From assembly GCA_937995835.1 (NCBI GenBank), contig CALKIV010000043.1, positions 1 through 64,000 of the forward strand: a stretch of 64,000 nucleotides of DNA, written 5' to 3'. Positions 37,411 to 46,254 of this stretch are shown one piece after another. Numbering within the stretch: position 1 is the first letter of the stretch; the number at the start of each line of letters is the position of its first letter. The DNA comes from an uncultured Dysgonomonas sp. Its GTDB lineage: Bacteria > Bacteroidota > Bacteroidia > Bacteroidales > Dysgonomonadaceae. The position numbers were made by a program, and so were the translations under genes. Under the pieces are notes generated by a model that did no database searches, was not told the DNA's origin, and worked only from the letters and a program-made list of their open reading frames with translations.

Positions 37411-38547
37411 TTATCCTCGTCTGATTCTGATCTGAATGGCATTTTCTATCGGCTTGTCGCTAACCAAGATAACATAGCCTCCCCCTCCAGCACCACTGAT
37501 TTTCCAACCATAAACATCATCTTTATACCGATTGATCACCTCCCAAATATCATCTGAAACCATATTGGGAAAGAGTGAAATTTGAGCATAAAAACTGTCT
37601 GTTATACTTTTTCCAAAAGACAGGATATCTTTCTTTTGCACAGCACTCCAAGTTGCAACAGCCGCTTCGCTCAATGCTTTAGCACCTTCTTTCTTCAAAT
37701 TAGCTCCTTCGTAAACGTCAAAATCATCTTTTCTCGGATAAAGGGGTACAAGCCAAAGGTGACTCTCAATCCAGCTCAACGTTTCTTCATCATCAAGGCT
37801 TTCGATCTTGTCTGGCCAAAAGGCTCCCGTATAATCAAGCTTATTCAGACCCGGCATCACAATACCTATGGCATCCTGAGAACCACTGACATATTTCGTC
37901 CCCGGAGGATTCTCGAAACAGAATAGTGTTTGAGCCAGTTTTTCTTTATCACCTTCCGGAATATCCACTTGCCAAAGCTCCACTGCTTTTTTTCGTGAAC
38001 TTGTAGACATGCCACTTCTATCGTTAAATTCATAATCCGGCTCGATAGAAATCGTCAACACCGGTCCATGATGCAATGAGCCGATATGTGGCTGATCCAG
38101 CCAACCTCCCGCCAAGTCTATACGATAAGGAATTCTACACTCGCTTCTCAAAGCAGTAGTAGAACGCACAGGCAAGCCTACATGTGGCACTCGGTTGCTA
38201 ACAACATACTCCATGCCCAAGGCCTTACACAGTCGTTCTTTCAAAGGACTATGCCCGTCTGAATTGACAAAGAAGATATCTGGTTTCAACGCTTTAATTT
38301 CTTCCTCAAAGTCTATGATTCCATCCCCTTGATTGATCCAAGCGTCTTTTACAACCTTCAAAGCCTTAACCATGTAAAGTCTTTCCTGATCGCTATTGAT
38401 TGTCTTTCTCGACTTCAAACTTTCTATTGTTTTGTCTGAACCGATACCAACATACAAATCTCCATAAGTTGCTGCTTCTTCAAAAAAAGCCACATGACCA
38501 CTATGCAGCATGTCATAGCATCCACTTACAAAAACTTTTTTCTTCAT
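37411..38547 (-). CDS. Fused cytidylyltransferase-like and GHMP-kinase-like protein
   Basis: A 378-residue two-domain protein. Residues about 1-130 form a nucleotidyltransferase domain with the HxGH signature in GCYDMLHSGH and KSRKTINSDQ. Residues about 135-378 look like a GHMP kinase: RIDLAGGWLDQ (substrate region), SGMSTSSRKKA (possible phosphate loop), SGSQDAIGIV and KISGAGGGGYV. The pairing suggests a bifunctional enzyme that phosphorylates a sugar or heptose and activates it with a nucleotide, comparable in logic to HldE or FKP but built from different parts. The phosphate loop is atypical, so kinase activity is uncertain. It lies 42 bases after proS and is probably co-transcribed with it. 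I do not know a named member with a proven reaction. Confidence 0.72.
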   Translation of the reverse strand: MKKKVFVSGCYDMLHSGHVAFFEEAATYGDLYVGIGSDKTIESLKSRKTINSDQERLYMVKALKVVKDAWINQGDGIIDFEEEIKALKPDIFFVNSDGHSPLKERLCKALGMEYVVSNRVPHVGLPVRSTTALRSECRIPYRIDLAGGWLDQPHIGSLHHGPVLTISIEPDYEFNDRSGMSTSSRKKAVELWQVDIPEGDKEKLAQTLFCFENPPGTKYVSGSQDAIGIVMPGLNKLDYTGAFWPDKIESLDDEETLSWIESHLWLVPLYPRKDDFDVYEGANLKKEGAKALSEAAVATWSAVQKKDILSFGKSITDSFYAQISLFPNMVSDDIWEVINRYKDDVYGWKISGAGGGGYVILVSDKPIENAIQIRIRRG

Positions 38548-38589
38548 AGCACCTCCCTTATTTTACATTGATTAAGCTACCCTTTTGCC

Positions 38590-40071
38590 TTAATATGCTC
38601 TTGCAAAAGCCACTCTTTGTGTAGATGGCTTACCAGTCACCATACATTTGCCTGGAGTTTTATCTCCCTCAAGAGGGATGCAACGGATAGTTGCTTTCGT
38701 GTCAATCTTCACTTGCTCTTCTGTTTCAGGAGTTCCATCCCAGTGAGCCATCACAAAGCCTCCTTTTTCGATCTGTACTTTAAACTCGTCATAAGTATCA
38801 ACGCTAACAGTTGTCTGCGCTCTAAAATCAAAGGCTTTCTTATATATATTTTCTTGAATATCATCCAAAAGAGACTTGATATATTGATCAATTCCCTCCA
38901 GAGATACTGTTTCTTTTGTCAATGTATCGCGTCGAGCAACTTCCACTGTTCCGTTTTCAAGATCACGAGCTCCCATAGCTAAGCGCACAGGCACACCTTT
39001 CAACTCATACTCAGCAAATTTCCATCCCGGTTTTTTATTGTCTGAGTTATCATATTTCACGCTGATACCCAAAGCCTTTAATGCTTTTGTCATTTCAGCT
39101 ACTTTTTCATTGATTGCATTCAATTGCTCCTCACCCTTATAGATAGGAACAATCACCACTTGAAATGGAGCCAATTTTGGAGGAAGCACCAGACCATTAT
39201 CATCCGAGTGAGCCATTACCAAAGCTCCCATCAGACGAGTAGACACCCCCCAAGAGGTAGCCCACACATAATCTTCTTTTCCTTCCTTGTCGGCAAATTT
39301 AACATCAAAAGCTTTAGCAAAATTTTGCCCTAAGAAGTGTGACGTACCGGATTGAAGTGCTTTTCCATCTTGCATCATAGCTTCGATAGTGTATGTATCT
39401 ACTGCACCAGCAAAACGCTCTGTAGCAGATTTCACTCCTTTTAGTACAGGCATTGCCATATATTTTTCTGCAAATTCCGCATACACATCTAGCATCTGAC
39501 GAGCCTCTGCTACAGCCTCATCCTTGGTAGCATGAGCCGTATGCCCTTCTTGCCATAAAAATTCTGCCGTGCGAAGAAACAAACGAGTACGCATTTCCCA
39601 ACGCACAACATTAGCCCACTGATTACACAAAATAGGCAAGTCTCTATAAGATTGGATCCAGTTGCGATAAGTGTTCCAAATAATTGTTTCTGATGTAGGG
39701 CGAACAATAAGTTCTTCCTCTAGCTTTGCTTCTGGATCCACAATCACACCTTTACCTTCTGGATCATTTTTCAGACGATAATGTGTTACCACTGCGCACT
39801 CTTTGGCAAAACCCTCAACGTGATCTGCTTCTTTACTCAAAAAAGATTTCGGAATAAAAAGAGGGAAATAAGCATTCACATGCCCTGTTTCTTTAAACAT
39901 ATCATCCAACTGACGTTGCATTTTCTCCCAAATAGCATATCCATAAGGTTTTATCACCATACAGCCACGTACAGCTGATGTTTCGGCCAAGTCTGCCTTT
40001 ATCACCAAATCTTGATACCACTGATTGTAATCTTCACTCCTAGAGGTTAAATCTTTTAATCCTTTTGCCAT
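38590..40071 (-). CDS. proS: Prolyl-tRNA synthetase (short, archaeal/eukaryotic-type)
   Basis: Charges tRNA-Pro with proline. The 493-residue protein lacks the large editing insertion of the bacterial-type enzyme. Class II motifs are visible: VIKPYGYAIWE (motif 1 area), VVRWEMRTRLFLRTAEFLWQEGHTAH (motif 2, split across about residues 150-175) and the proline-binding RPTSETIIW; the anticodon-binding domain follows (about 290-400) and a C-terminal zinc-like domain ends in ARAY as in this subtype. It heads a likely two-gene unit with the fusion protein downstream. Confidence 0.96.
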   Translation of the reverse strand: MAKGLKDLTSRSEDYNQWYQDLVIKADLAETSAVRGCMVIKPYGYAIWEKMQRQLDDMFKETGHVNAYFPLFIPKSFLSKEADHVEGFAKECAVVTHYRLKNDPEGKGVIVDPEAKLEEELIVRPTSETIIWNTYRNWIQSYRDLPILCNQWANVVRWEMRTRLFLRTAEFLWQEGHTAHATKDEAVAEARQMLDVYAEFAEKYMAMPVLKGVKSATERFAGAVDTYTIEAMMQDGKALQSGTSHFLGQNFAKAFDVKFADKEGKEDYVWATSWGVSTRLMGALVMAHSDDNGLVLPPKLAPFQVVIVPIYKGEEQLNAINEKVAEMTKALKALGISVKYDNSDNKKPGWKFAEYELKGVPVRLAMGARDLENGTVEVARRDTLTKETVSLEGIDQYIKSLLDDIQENIYKKAFDFRAQTTVSVDTYDEFKVQIEKGGFVMAHWDGTPETEEQVKIDTKATIRCIPLEGDKTPGKCMVTGKPSTQRVAFARAY

Positions 40072-40168
40072 ATCTTTTTATAAGTAAATTTCAAAAATAT
40101 TGAACTCACATTGAGTTTATTAAACCATCTTTATATCACCGTAAATACATCTTACTGGATACAACTGA

Positions 40169-40176
40169 CAAAGTTA
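40169..40176 (-). promoter_or_regulatory. Possible proS -7 element
   Basis: TAACTTTG on the minus strand fits TAnnTTTG about 98 bases before the proS ATG. No convincing -33 element is seen. Confidence 0.4.
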
Positions 40177-40253
40177 GCAAAAGCGAATAACATAACAGCA
40201 TTTAGCTGATATTTTGTATCTTTAAAAAAAATCGTAAAAAGCTCAATAATTAT

Positions 40254-40943
40254 ATGAAATATACAACTGTCCTCCTCGATTTTGACGACACACTAATCGA
40301 CACCCAAGGATATGCTACAACCTGTTTACATACGCTATATAGCAAGCATCAACTAAATCAATACTTCGCCACAGAAACAGAATTTACCGACATTTACCAC
40401 AAACATGTGGGAAAACTGTGGGAGGCGTATGCGTTAGGAAAAATAGACAAACAAACCTTGCTAGGCACTCGCTTTGACAAGACCTTCGAACATATTCCAT
40501 CAATCACCAAAGACTTTCTTGCTGACTTGAGCAAAGACTTCATGCAACTATCCATCCAAAATGATGTTCATATTGATGGAGCAAAAGAAGTTTTGGAATA
40601 TTTGAAAGGTAAATATCAGATTGCAATGCTTTCCAATGGATTTTCTGAAATGCAATATGATAAATTAGACAATGCAGGTTTTACGCTCTACTTTGATGAT
40701 GTTATCCTGTCCGATGTGGTGGGAGTCAATAAACCTCATCCGGATATTTTCAATTTTGCACTCAACAAACTAGGAGTAACAGCCCAACAAACCATCATGA
40801 TTGGAGACAACTATTTAGCTGACATAAAAGGAGCAATGGATAGTAATATTGATCAGATATGGTATAATCCAAAAAATGAGAAAGTGGAGACTACTCCAAC
40901 CTATACCATAAGTTCATTGTACGAGATAAAGGGAATATTGTAA
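40254..40943 (+). CDS. HAD-family nucleotidase, YjjG-like
   Basis: A 229-residue haloacid-dehalogenase phosphatase. Motif I is LDFDDTLID (residues about 8-16), motif II MLSNGFS (about 124), the lysine is in VNKPHPDIF (about 161) and motif IV is MIGDNYLADIKGA. The helical cap lies between motifs I and II, as in subfamily IA. YjjG-type enzymes remove phosphate from non-canonical pyrimidine nucleotides; a general phosphatase role is possible. It is a lone plus-strand gene between divergent proS and a convergent lytic transglycosylase. Confidence 0.85.
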   Translation: MKYTTVLLDFDDTLIDTQGYATTCLHTLYSKHQLNQYFATETEFTDIYHKHVGKLWEAYALGKIDKQTLLGTRFDKTFEHIPSITKDFLADLSKDFMQLSIQNDVHIDGAKEVLEYLKGKYQIAMLSNGFSEMQYDKLDNAGFTLYFDDVILSDVVGVNKPHPDIFNFALNKLGVTAQQTIMIGDNYLADIKGAMDSNIDQIWYNPKNEKVETTPTYTISSLYEIKGIL

Positions 40944-40959
40944 AATTTGTGCTTCCGTA

Positions 40960-42357
40960 TTATTCTGTTTCTTTCTTGAAACGATTCATTATTCTGACTA
41001 CCTCATCCACGTAGTTTAGAGTTTCCGTACCTCTAAAGTAGCCACTTTTGCAGACCGGATCGTTATAATATTGCGGATCTCTTTTGCGTGTAATCCACTT
41101 ACGGACACTGCCATCCCAGACCTGATCATCATCGCCATACTTCTTGGCCAAAGCTCTTACATCCATAACGTGTCCTATTCCACCATTATAGGCAGCCAAA
41201 ATAAACTTTAACCGTTCCTCCACATCCTCAATATCCGACAAAACCTTGTCCAGCGTGCGAATAATCTTAATAGATAAAGAGATGCTAACTTCCGGATCCA
41301 TCAAATCACCTGGATCCACCCCATGATTTTGAGCCGTAGCCGGCATAATGCCCATAATCCCTGCGGCTCCTGCCCATGATACCAATCCATTTTTGAAACG
41401 AGACTCTTGGTAAGATATACTTGCCAATAATTGCCAATCGTAAGGGGTACCTTTCGCATACTGTTTAAACAAGTTATCGTAAGGAGAAATCTGTCCTTTA
41501 GACAAACCCTTAAAAAGATCAAATTCATCGGAAAAAGGCTGTTTACTTAATTCGAAATACTTTTTAGAAATGGCCGTATAAACCGGAGCTTTCACGTTTT
41601 CTGCATACCAAGCATTTAGCGTATCTGCAAGCTGCACAGAATTTTTAGTTACTGCCCACGACAAACGTTGATCAAAACTCACAGCCAAGTCGATATTTAT
41701 ATTCCTGAAGTATGTCTTGTTCAGTTTTCCGACGTATTCATCGGTGATAGTGTAATCAATCTCTCCATTAGCCACCATTTCGATCAAATCTTCTGTCGTC
41801 AACGAATCTTGAACATTGGTATTGATTCCTATTCCACCTCCTAATTCAGCATTCAGATTATTGAGCCTTTCATAAAACTTGCTATCCTTGGGCACTGTCA
41901 CTTCTTTCCCAATAAGCTCCGTTACATCTTTAATAGACTCTTTCCCTAAATTCCTTTGCACCAAAACCTGATGCGAAACAGTATTTACTCCACAGTAGAT
42001 CAATGAATCTTTTAGCTCATTGAGCACAAGGAGGGGATAAGCCACAAGGTCACCCTCCCCTTTTTCAAGCATTTCAACTAGGTGAGTTCTATTATTTGCC
42101 ACCTTCACCTTCAACTCCAAATCATGATCTTTACAAAACTGCTTTGCAATATCATAATGGAAGCCCATAGGCTGTTCACGATAGAGAAAATAAGAAGTAG
42201 AGCTACTTAATGTCAAAACAGTTAGTTCCCCTACCTCTTGAATTTTCTCAAAATCGTGATATTCGGTTGCCTCACTTTCTGCCCTATTCTTTTTACAAGC
42301 TAAAACCAATCCACAGATCACCAATAGCCAGAATAGTTTCTTGAGATGTGCAGTCAT
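40960..42357 (-). CDS. MltF-like membrane-bound lytic transglycosylase
   Basis: A 465-residue lipoprotein (lipobox VLAC, Cys21). Residues about 40-265 form a periplasmic solute-binding family 3 domain, and about 290-450 a lytic transglycosylase (SLT) domain with the catalytic Glu near 317 in SYQESRF, then GAAGIMGIMPATA and YNGGIGHVMD. MltF-type enzymes cut the glycan strands of peptidoglycan, with the binding-protein domain controlling activity. It starts 3 bases after the upstream flavoprotein stop, so the two are co-transcribed. I did not assign a gene symbol because related enzymes differ among Bacteroidetes. Confidence 0.9.
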   Translation of the reverse strand: MTAHLKKLFWLLVICGLVLACKKNRAESEATEYHDFEKIQEVGELTVLTLSSSTSYFLYREQPMGFHYDIAKQFCKDHDLELKVKVANNRTHLVEMLEKGEGDLVAYPLLVLNELKDSLIYCGVNTVSHQVLVQRNLGKESIKDVTELIGKEVTVPKDSKFYERLNNLNAELGGGIGINTNVQDSLTTEDLIEMVANGEIDYTITDEYVGKLNKTYFRNINIDLAVSFDQRLSWAVTKNSVQLADTLNAWYAENVKAPVYTAISKKYFELSKQPFSDEFDLFKGLSKGQISPYDNLFKQYAKGTPYDWQLLASISYQESRFKNGLVSWAGAAGIMGIMPATAQNHGVDPGDLMDPEVSISLSIKIIRTLDKVLSDIEDVEERLKFILAAYNGGIGHVMDVRALAKKYGDDDQVWDGSVRKWITRKRDPQYYNDPVCKSGYFRGTETLNYVDEVVRIMNRFKKETE

Positions 42358-42360
42358 AAG

Positions 42361-43311
42361 TTAGATAAATATTTTAGCACTAAATCCTTTTGCCAACTCA
42401 TTATATTCTTTAATGATGCTATCCACCACCTCTTTTACAGTTGGGATATCTTCGATCAATGCAGCCACTTGCCCAATTTCCAGCTCACCCTCTACCAGGT
42501 CACCTTCAAAGATTCCTTTTTTGGCACGTCCTCTTCCAAGCAAAGCTCTTAATTCATCGGCAGAAGCGCCTTTATCCTCCAGATCTTGCACTTGCTTATA
42601 AAACTCATTTTTCACCAATCTGGTAGGGCTCACTTTTTTCAGAGATAAGATTGTATCACCTTCTTTCAAATCGATACACATTTCCTTAAATTCATTAGAA
42701 GCCGAACTCTCTTGCGTCAACGCAAAACGAGATCCGATCTGCACTCCTTCTGCACCAAGAGCCATTGTTGCAAGCATCCCAGCCCCTGTAGCTATCCCTC
42801 CGGCAGCAATAAATGGAGTCTTAATCGCTTTTGCCACCTGTGGGATTAAGGTCAGCGTTGTTGTTTCTTCGCGACCATTATGTCCTCCCGCCTCAAATCC
42901 TTCGGCAACAATAGCATCCACACCAGCCTCTTCACATTTTAATGCAAATTTAGAGCTGGAAACAACGTGAGCCACTTTAATACCTTCGTCTTGTAGCTTC
43001 TTTGTCCACGTTTTAGGATTCCCTGCCGAGGTGAATACAATAGGCACTTTTTCTTCTATGATAATATCTATAATCTTATCTAACTCGGGATACAGCATAG
43101 GCACATTCACCCCAAAAGGCTTATCTGTTGCCTGTTTACACTTTTGGATATGCTCTCTCAACACTTCAGGATGCATAGAACCGGCACCAATCAATCCCAA
43201 TCCTCCGGCATTACTGACAGCCGATGCCAATCTCCATCCACTACACCAAACCATGCCCCCCGCTATAATCGGGTATTTTATTCCAAATAATTTTGTTATT
43301 CTATTGTTCAT
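42361..43311 (-). CDS. FMN-dependent nitronate monooxygenase / FabK-like enoyl-ACP reductase
   Basis: A 316-residue TIM-barrel flavoprotein of the 2-nitropropane dioxygenase/FabK family. Motifs: PIIAGGMVWCSG at the N-terminus, NAGGLGLIGAGSM, VAEGFEAGGHNG (with the conserved His in GGH) and TPFIAAGGIATG and GVQIGSRFA at the FMN phosphate site. The family contains both enoyl-ACP reductase II (fatty-acid synthesis) and nitronate monooxygenase; the sequence alone does not decide, and I lean to FabK-like. It has its own -7 element and runs into the MltF-like gene. Confidence 0.82.
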   Translation of the reverse strand: MNNRITKLFGIKYPIIAGGMVWCSGWRLASAVSNAGGLGLIGAGSMHPEVLREHIQKCKQATDKPFGVNVPMLYPELDKIIDIIIEEKVPIVFTSAGNPKTWTKKLQDEGIKVAHVVSSSKFALKCEEAGVDAIVAEGFEAGGHNGREETTTLTLIPQVAKAIKTPFIAAGGIATGAGMLATMALGAEGVQIGSRFALTQESSASNEFKEMCIDLKEGDTILSLKKVSPTRLVKNEFYKQVQDLEDKGASADELRALLGRGRAKKGIFEGDLVEGELEIGQVAALIEDIPTVKEVVDSIIKEYNELAKGFSAKIFI

Positions 43312-43342
43312 TCTTTTTTCAGTTTTATAAAATAGCTTTTTT

Positions 43343-43350
43343 CAAATATA
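43343..43350 (-). promoter_or_regulatory. -7 element of the FabK-like/MltF-like operon
   Basis: TATATTTG on the minus strand, 32 bases before the ATG at 43311. The -33 element is not evident. It lies just beyond the rplS terminator. Confidence 0.5.
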
Positions 43351-43352
43351 AT

Positions 43353-43390
43353 AAAAAAAGGAGTTGGTTCTATATAAACCAACTCCTTTT
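43353..43390 (-). terminator. rplS terminator
   Basis: AAAAGGAGTTGGTT and AACCAACTCCTTTT (43390-43377 and 43369-43356 on the minus strand) form 14 perfect pairs with a 7-base loop and a T-run after the stem. Confidence 0.9.
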
Positions 43391-43416
43391 CAGATACTAT
43401 ATAAATAGTATATCTC

Positions 43417-43785
43417 TTATTTCTTCTTGTTAGAAGTAACAACACGCTTTTCTTTGATTCTAGCGCTCTTACCTCTACGTTCGCGTAGGTAGTACAATTT
43501 AGCACGACGTACTTTACCAACTTTGTTAACGGTAATTTCATCGATGAATGGAGACTCAATAGGGAAGATTCTCTCAACTCCGATATTGTCAGACATTTTA
43601 CGAACAGTAAAACGTTTCTTGTTTCCGTCTCCCTGTATTTTAATTACAACTCCTCTATAAAGCTGAACACGTTCTTTGTTACCTTCAATAATACGGTAAG
43701 CAACAGTTACAGTATCACCACTTTTGAATTGAGGAAATTCTTTTCCTGTAGCGAATGCTTCTTCAGCAACTTTAATAAAATCCAT
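43417..43785 (-). CDS. rplS: 50S ribosomal protein L19
   Basis: A 122-residue L19 protein: FKSGDTVTVAYRIIEGNKER near residue 20, then QLYRGVVIKIQG, FTVRKMSDNIGVERIFP and VRRAKLYYLRER are hallmark stretches. The C-terminal tail is slightly longer and rich in Lys and Arg. L19 sits at the 30S-50S interface. The gene is monocistronic, with a consensus promoter, a leader of about 72 bases and a strong terminator. Confidence 0.98.
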   Translation of the reverse strand: MDFIKVAEEAFATGKEFPQFKSGDTVTVAYRIIEGNKERVQLYRGVVIKIQGDGNKKRFTVRKMSDNIGVERIFPIESPFIDEITVNKVGKVRRAKLYYLRERRGKSARIKEKRVVTSNKKK

Positions 43786-43863
43786 GATCTTTATGGTTCT
43801 TTATGTTTATTGAAACGCAATATACACGAGTTTGTCTCGTCAGAGATTACGCCAATCGGGGTG

Positions 43864-43894
43864 CAAAGATAAAACTTATATATAATTTAGCAAA
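43864..43894 (-). promoter_or_regulatory. rplS promoter (-33/-7)
   Basis: TTTG (43894-43891), 19 bases, TATCTTTG (43871-43864) on the minus strand: an exact consensus match. The resulting leader contains a small perfect hairpin ACGAG/CTCGT (43840-43826). Confidence 0.9.
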
Positions 43895-43935
43895 ATATAT
43901 TTCGCTAAAATCTCATTTCTTAATACAACAACTGC

Positions 43936-44904
43936 CTAGATTCTCAGAGAGGTACCTATCCGAAGAATGGCATTTGAACTCATATTATTCTTCTTCCTTA
44001 AGGCAGCAATACTCGTACCATAGCGTCTTGCTATTTTAGACAATGTATCTCCCCTTTTTACACGGTGATACTGTACTGATCCTTTAGTATATTTGTTAGG
44101 AGTACGGAAACTCTTTTTCGTTATTGTGTAATTATCACGATGACAAACAAAATTCTCGAAGTCAACAATATCTGTTGGATTTATAGCCATCCCCAAAAAT
44201 CGGAACTCAAGATGCAAATGCGAGCCAGTTGATCGTCCGGTATTCCCCCCTAGGGCAATAGGATCTCCTGCCTTAACCACATCATCCACTTCAACCAAAA
44301 ATTTTGATAAGTGCCCATAGATTGTTTCCAACCCATTATGATGTCTTACAGCCAAATAATTACCATAGCCTCGTCTTTCGAATCGTCTAATTCTCACCTT
44401 TCCATCAAAGGCAGCATAGATCGTATCTCCGGTTTGCACTTTTAGGTCTATGCCATTGTGCATACGCCTTCTTCGCATGCCAAAGTTAGAAGTTACACGC
44501 CCTTCAGTAGGCATATAAAAATTTTCTAAATTGACCTTAAAAGTATCCGGTATATTTTTCAGCGAACCATATACATGTGCATAGTCTGTATTCCAGATTC
44601 CTTCATACAAGTCATCAGCAGGGATGCCCTGTGCATTAAAAATTCTTTCTTCTTGTAGCTCTTGCAAGATAGATAAGTCTCGTTTTATCTTGATCCCATC
44701 CGCAAATGTATTTTCCTGATTAGCAATAAGACTGCTATGTCTTTGCTTATATTTTATTTCCGAACGATTGACCTGATCATCGTCCTCAGACTGTCCTTCA
44801 ACATGTTGTGAAAAAGACATTGTGGGGAACAATAAGAATATTCCCAAAAGGTAAGCACAACGACGAACCGTTTTTGTCAAAATAAGATTGTGTAAAGGTG
44901 GCAT
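43936..44904 (-). CDS. M23 metallopeptidase with C-terminal LysM domain
   Basis: A secreted peptidoglycan hydrolase of about 322 residues. A signal peptide (ending SFSQ) is followed by a linker, the M23 (LytM/lysostaphin) domain (about 125-235) with zinc ligands in HNGIDLK and GSHLHLEFR, and a LysM domain (about 275-322, VKRGDTLSKIARRYG) that binds cell-wall glycan. M23 enzymes cut peptide cross-bridges. I chose the ATG at 44904, 10 bases after the ndk stop; an upstream in-frame ATG at 44925 would overlap ndk by 11 bases. It is probably co-transcribed with ndk. Confidence 0.9.
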   Translation of the reverse strand: MPPLHNLILTKTVRRCAYLLGIFLLFPTMSFSQHVEGQSEDDDQVNRSEIKYKQRHSSLIANQENTFADGIKIKRDLSILQELQEERIFNAQGIPADDLYEGIWNTDYAHVYGSLKNIPDTFKVNLENFYMPTEGRVTSNFGMRRRRMHNGIDLKVQTGDTIYAAFDGKVRIRRFERRGYGNYLAVRHHNGLETIYGHLSKFLVEVDDVVKAGDPIALGGNTGRSTGSHLHLEFRFLGMAINPTDIVDFENFVCHRDNYTITKKSFRTPNKYTKGSVQYHRVKRGDTLSKIARRYGTSIAALRKKNNMSSNAILRIGTSLRI

Positions 44905-44914
44905 ATTTTCTGTT

Positions 44915-45370
44915 TTATACTTCATCTGATGAATACAGAGCCATAGGCTTTTTGTAAGTAAATAATTCGTTATCCGAAAAGAAGCGTTTTAGCTCCACTT
45001 CTGCCGACTCAGGGCTATCAGATGCATGTACTATATTTTCTTGCGAACTCATAGAGAAATCCCCTCTTATTGTGCCTGCGGCCGCTTCGCGACTGTTTGT
45101 CACTCCTATTAGGTTTCGCACCACATGCACAGCCTCTTTACCCTCCCAACACTGTACAATGACAGGGGTGGACATCATAGACTGCTTTACCATATTGAAA
45201 AATGGTCTTTCTTTCAGATGTGCGTAGTGTGCATTTAAGATTTCATCATCTAACTGCATCATTTTCACTCCTACTAAAAGCAAACCTTTTTTCTCTAGCC
45301 TTTTAATCACCTCTCCAATTAAGCATCGGTGAATGCAAGAAGGTTTTAAGATAACAAGTGTTTTCTCCAT
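44915..45370 (-). CDS. ndk: Nucleoside diphosphate kinase
   Basis: Balances nucleoside triphosphates by transferring phosphate through a histidine. The 151-residue protein begins MEKTLVILKPS, which fixes the start at 45370. The active His is near 115 in NIVHASDSPESAE, and TNSREAAAGTIRGDF is present. A -7 element lies 25 bases upstream. The 251-base gap before it (45371-45621) contains that promoter and otherwise nothing I recognise. Confidence 0.97.
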   Translation of the reverse strand: MEKTLVILKPSCIHRCLIGEVIKRLEKKGLLLVGVKMMQLDDEILNAHYAHLKERPFFNMVKQSMMSTPVIVQCWEGKEAVHVVRNLIGVTNSREAAAGTIRGDFSMSSQENIVHASDSPESAEVELKRFFSDNELFTYKKPMALYSSDEV

Positions 45371-45394
45371 ATATTTTTGATCTTTAAAATCATA

Positions 45395-45402
45395 CAAAGA
45401 TA
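45395..45402 (-). promoter_or_regulatory. ndk -7 element
   Basis: TATCTTTG on the minus strand fits TAnnTTTG, 25 bases before the ndk ATG; the -33 element is not evident. Confidence 0.5.
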
Positions 45403-45621
45403 AGAGATTATCCGAGAAAAATAATGCCGGTTTTCAAAACACTGCTTTAAAACAGCAAACGAAAGCTTCCAAATCCAGTCTATAACTACTCTGAGACACT
45501 TTCCATCTACTTTTATTACACTTTCAAGTTATTCTCTTATTCATTTTTAACAATAAGACACGAGCCAAAACAAGAAATCGAAGACTAGAACTGACCTAAT
45601 ATCACATTTTTAAAAGAAAAA

Positions 45622-46239
45622 TCAATAGGAAAACTTTTTCAGATCTTTATTCCTAACAACAAAAACACCCTTATCTGAAACATAAATCAAAGGCGTGATC
45701 CCATCTGTAATATTTGCTCGATTTGCTTTCAAAACACTACTGACTTGAATTCCTCGTAGATAAACTTCTGCATCAGTATCGCCATCGACAGATATCTTTA
45801 TTGCTTTTTTCTTAGCTTCTTTTAATTGATCTGCAGTAAAACTATCTTGCGAAAGCGTTCCAGCGAGTTTATTCATCAAGGTTTCGTTATGACGTTTAGA
45901 ATCCTTTGAAAAGATAAAGTAATATCGCCCTTCAGCATCAAAAACAGCCCTACCTGCACAAAGAAGATACTTACTCTTATCTCCCAATATTTTATTCTGA
46001 ACGTGCCTTTTAGTTGCCTTTAGCCAAATAGCACCAAGCGCAAAAACCAAAACATAGGGCGCTCCTCGCCAACTCCATAACAACTCATTATATGCCATAT
46101 GTATCACCCCTGCCAGACCAATAAAGATCAGCAATGCCGGAGGCACAAAAGCATACTCGGTCCACCATAATGTTTTACTTAAATAATAACGCTTAAAAGC
46201 CTTATTATCTTCCAGTTTTTGATATTCAGTTGGTCTCAT
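45622..46239 (-). CDS. Unknown membrane protein at the end of the wall/ppGpp operon
   Basis: A 205-residue protein that I do not recognise. Two hydrophobic segments (about 32-50 and 55-72) form a hairpin near the N-terminus (FVPPALLIFIGLAGVIHMAY, APYVLVFALGAIWL). The remaining 130 residues are soluble and charged, with a beta-rich end (GITPLIYVSDKGVFVVRN). It starts 15 bases after the stop of the RelA/SpoT gene, so it is likely the last member of that operon. The soluble part probably faces the cytoplasm, judged by positive residues after the second helix. Confidence 0.7.
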   Translation of the reverse strand: MRPTEYQKLEDNKAFKRYYLSKTLWWTEYAFVPPALLIFIGLAGVIHMAYNELLWSWRGAPYVLVFALGAIWLKATKRHVQNKILGDKSKYLLCAGRAVFDAEGRYYFIFSKDSKRHNETLMNKLAGTLSQDSFTADQLKEAKKKAIKISVDGDTDAEVYLRGIQVSSVLKANRANITDGITPLIYVSDKGVFVVRNKDLKKFSY

Positions 46240-46254
46240 TTTATCTTTTTATAT

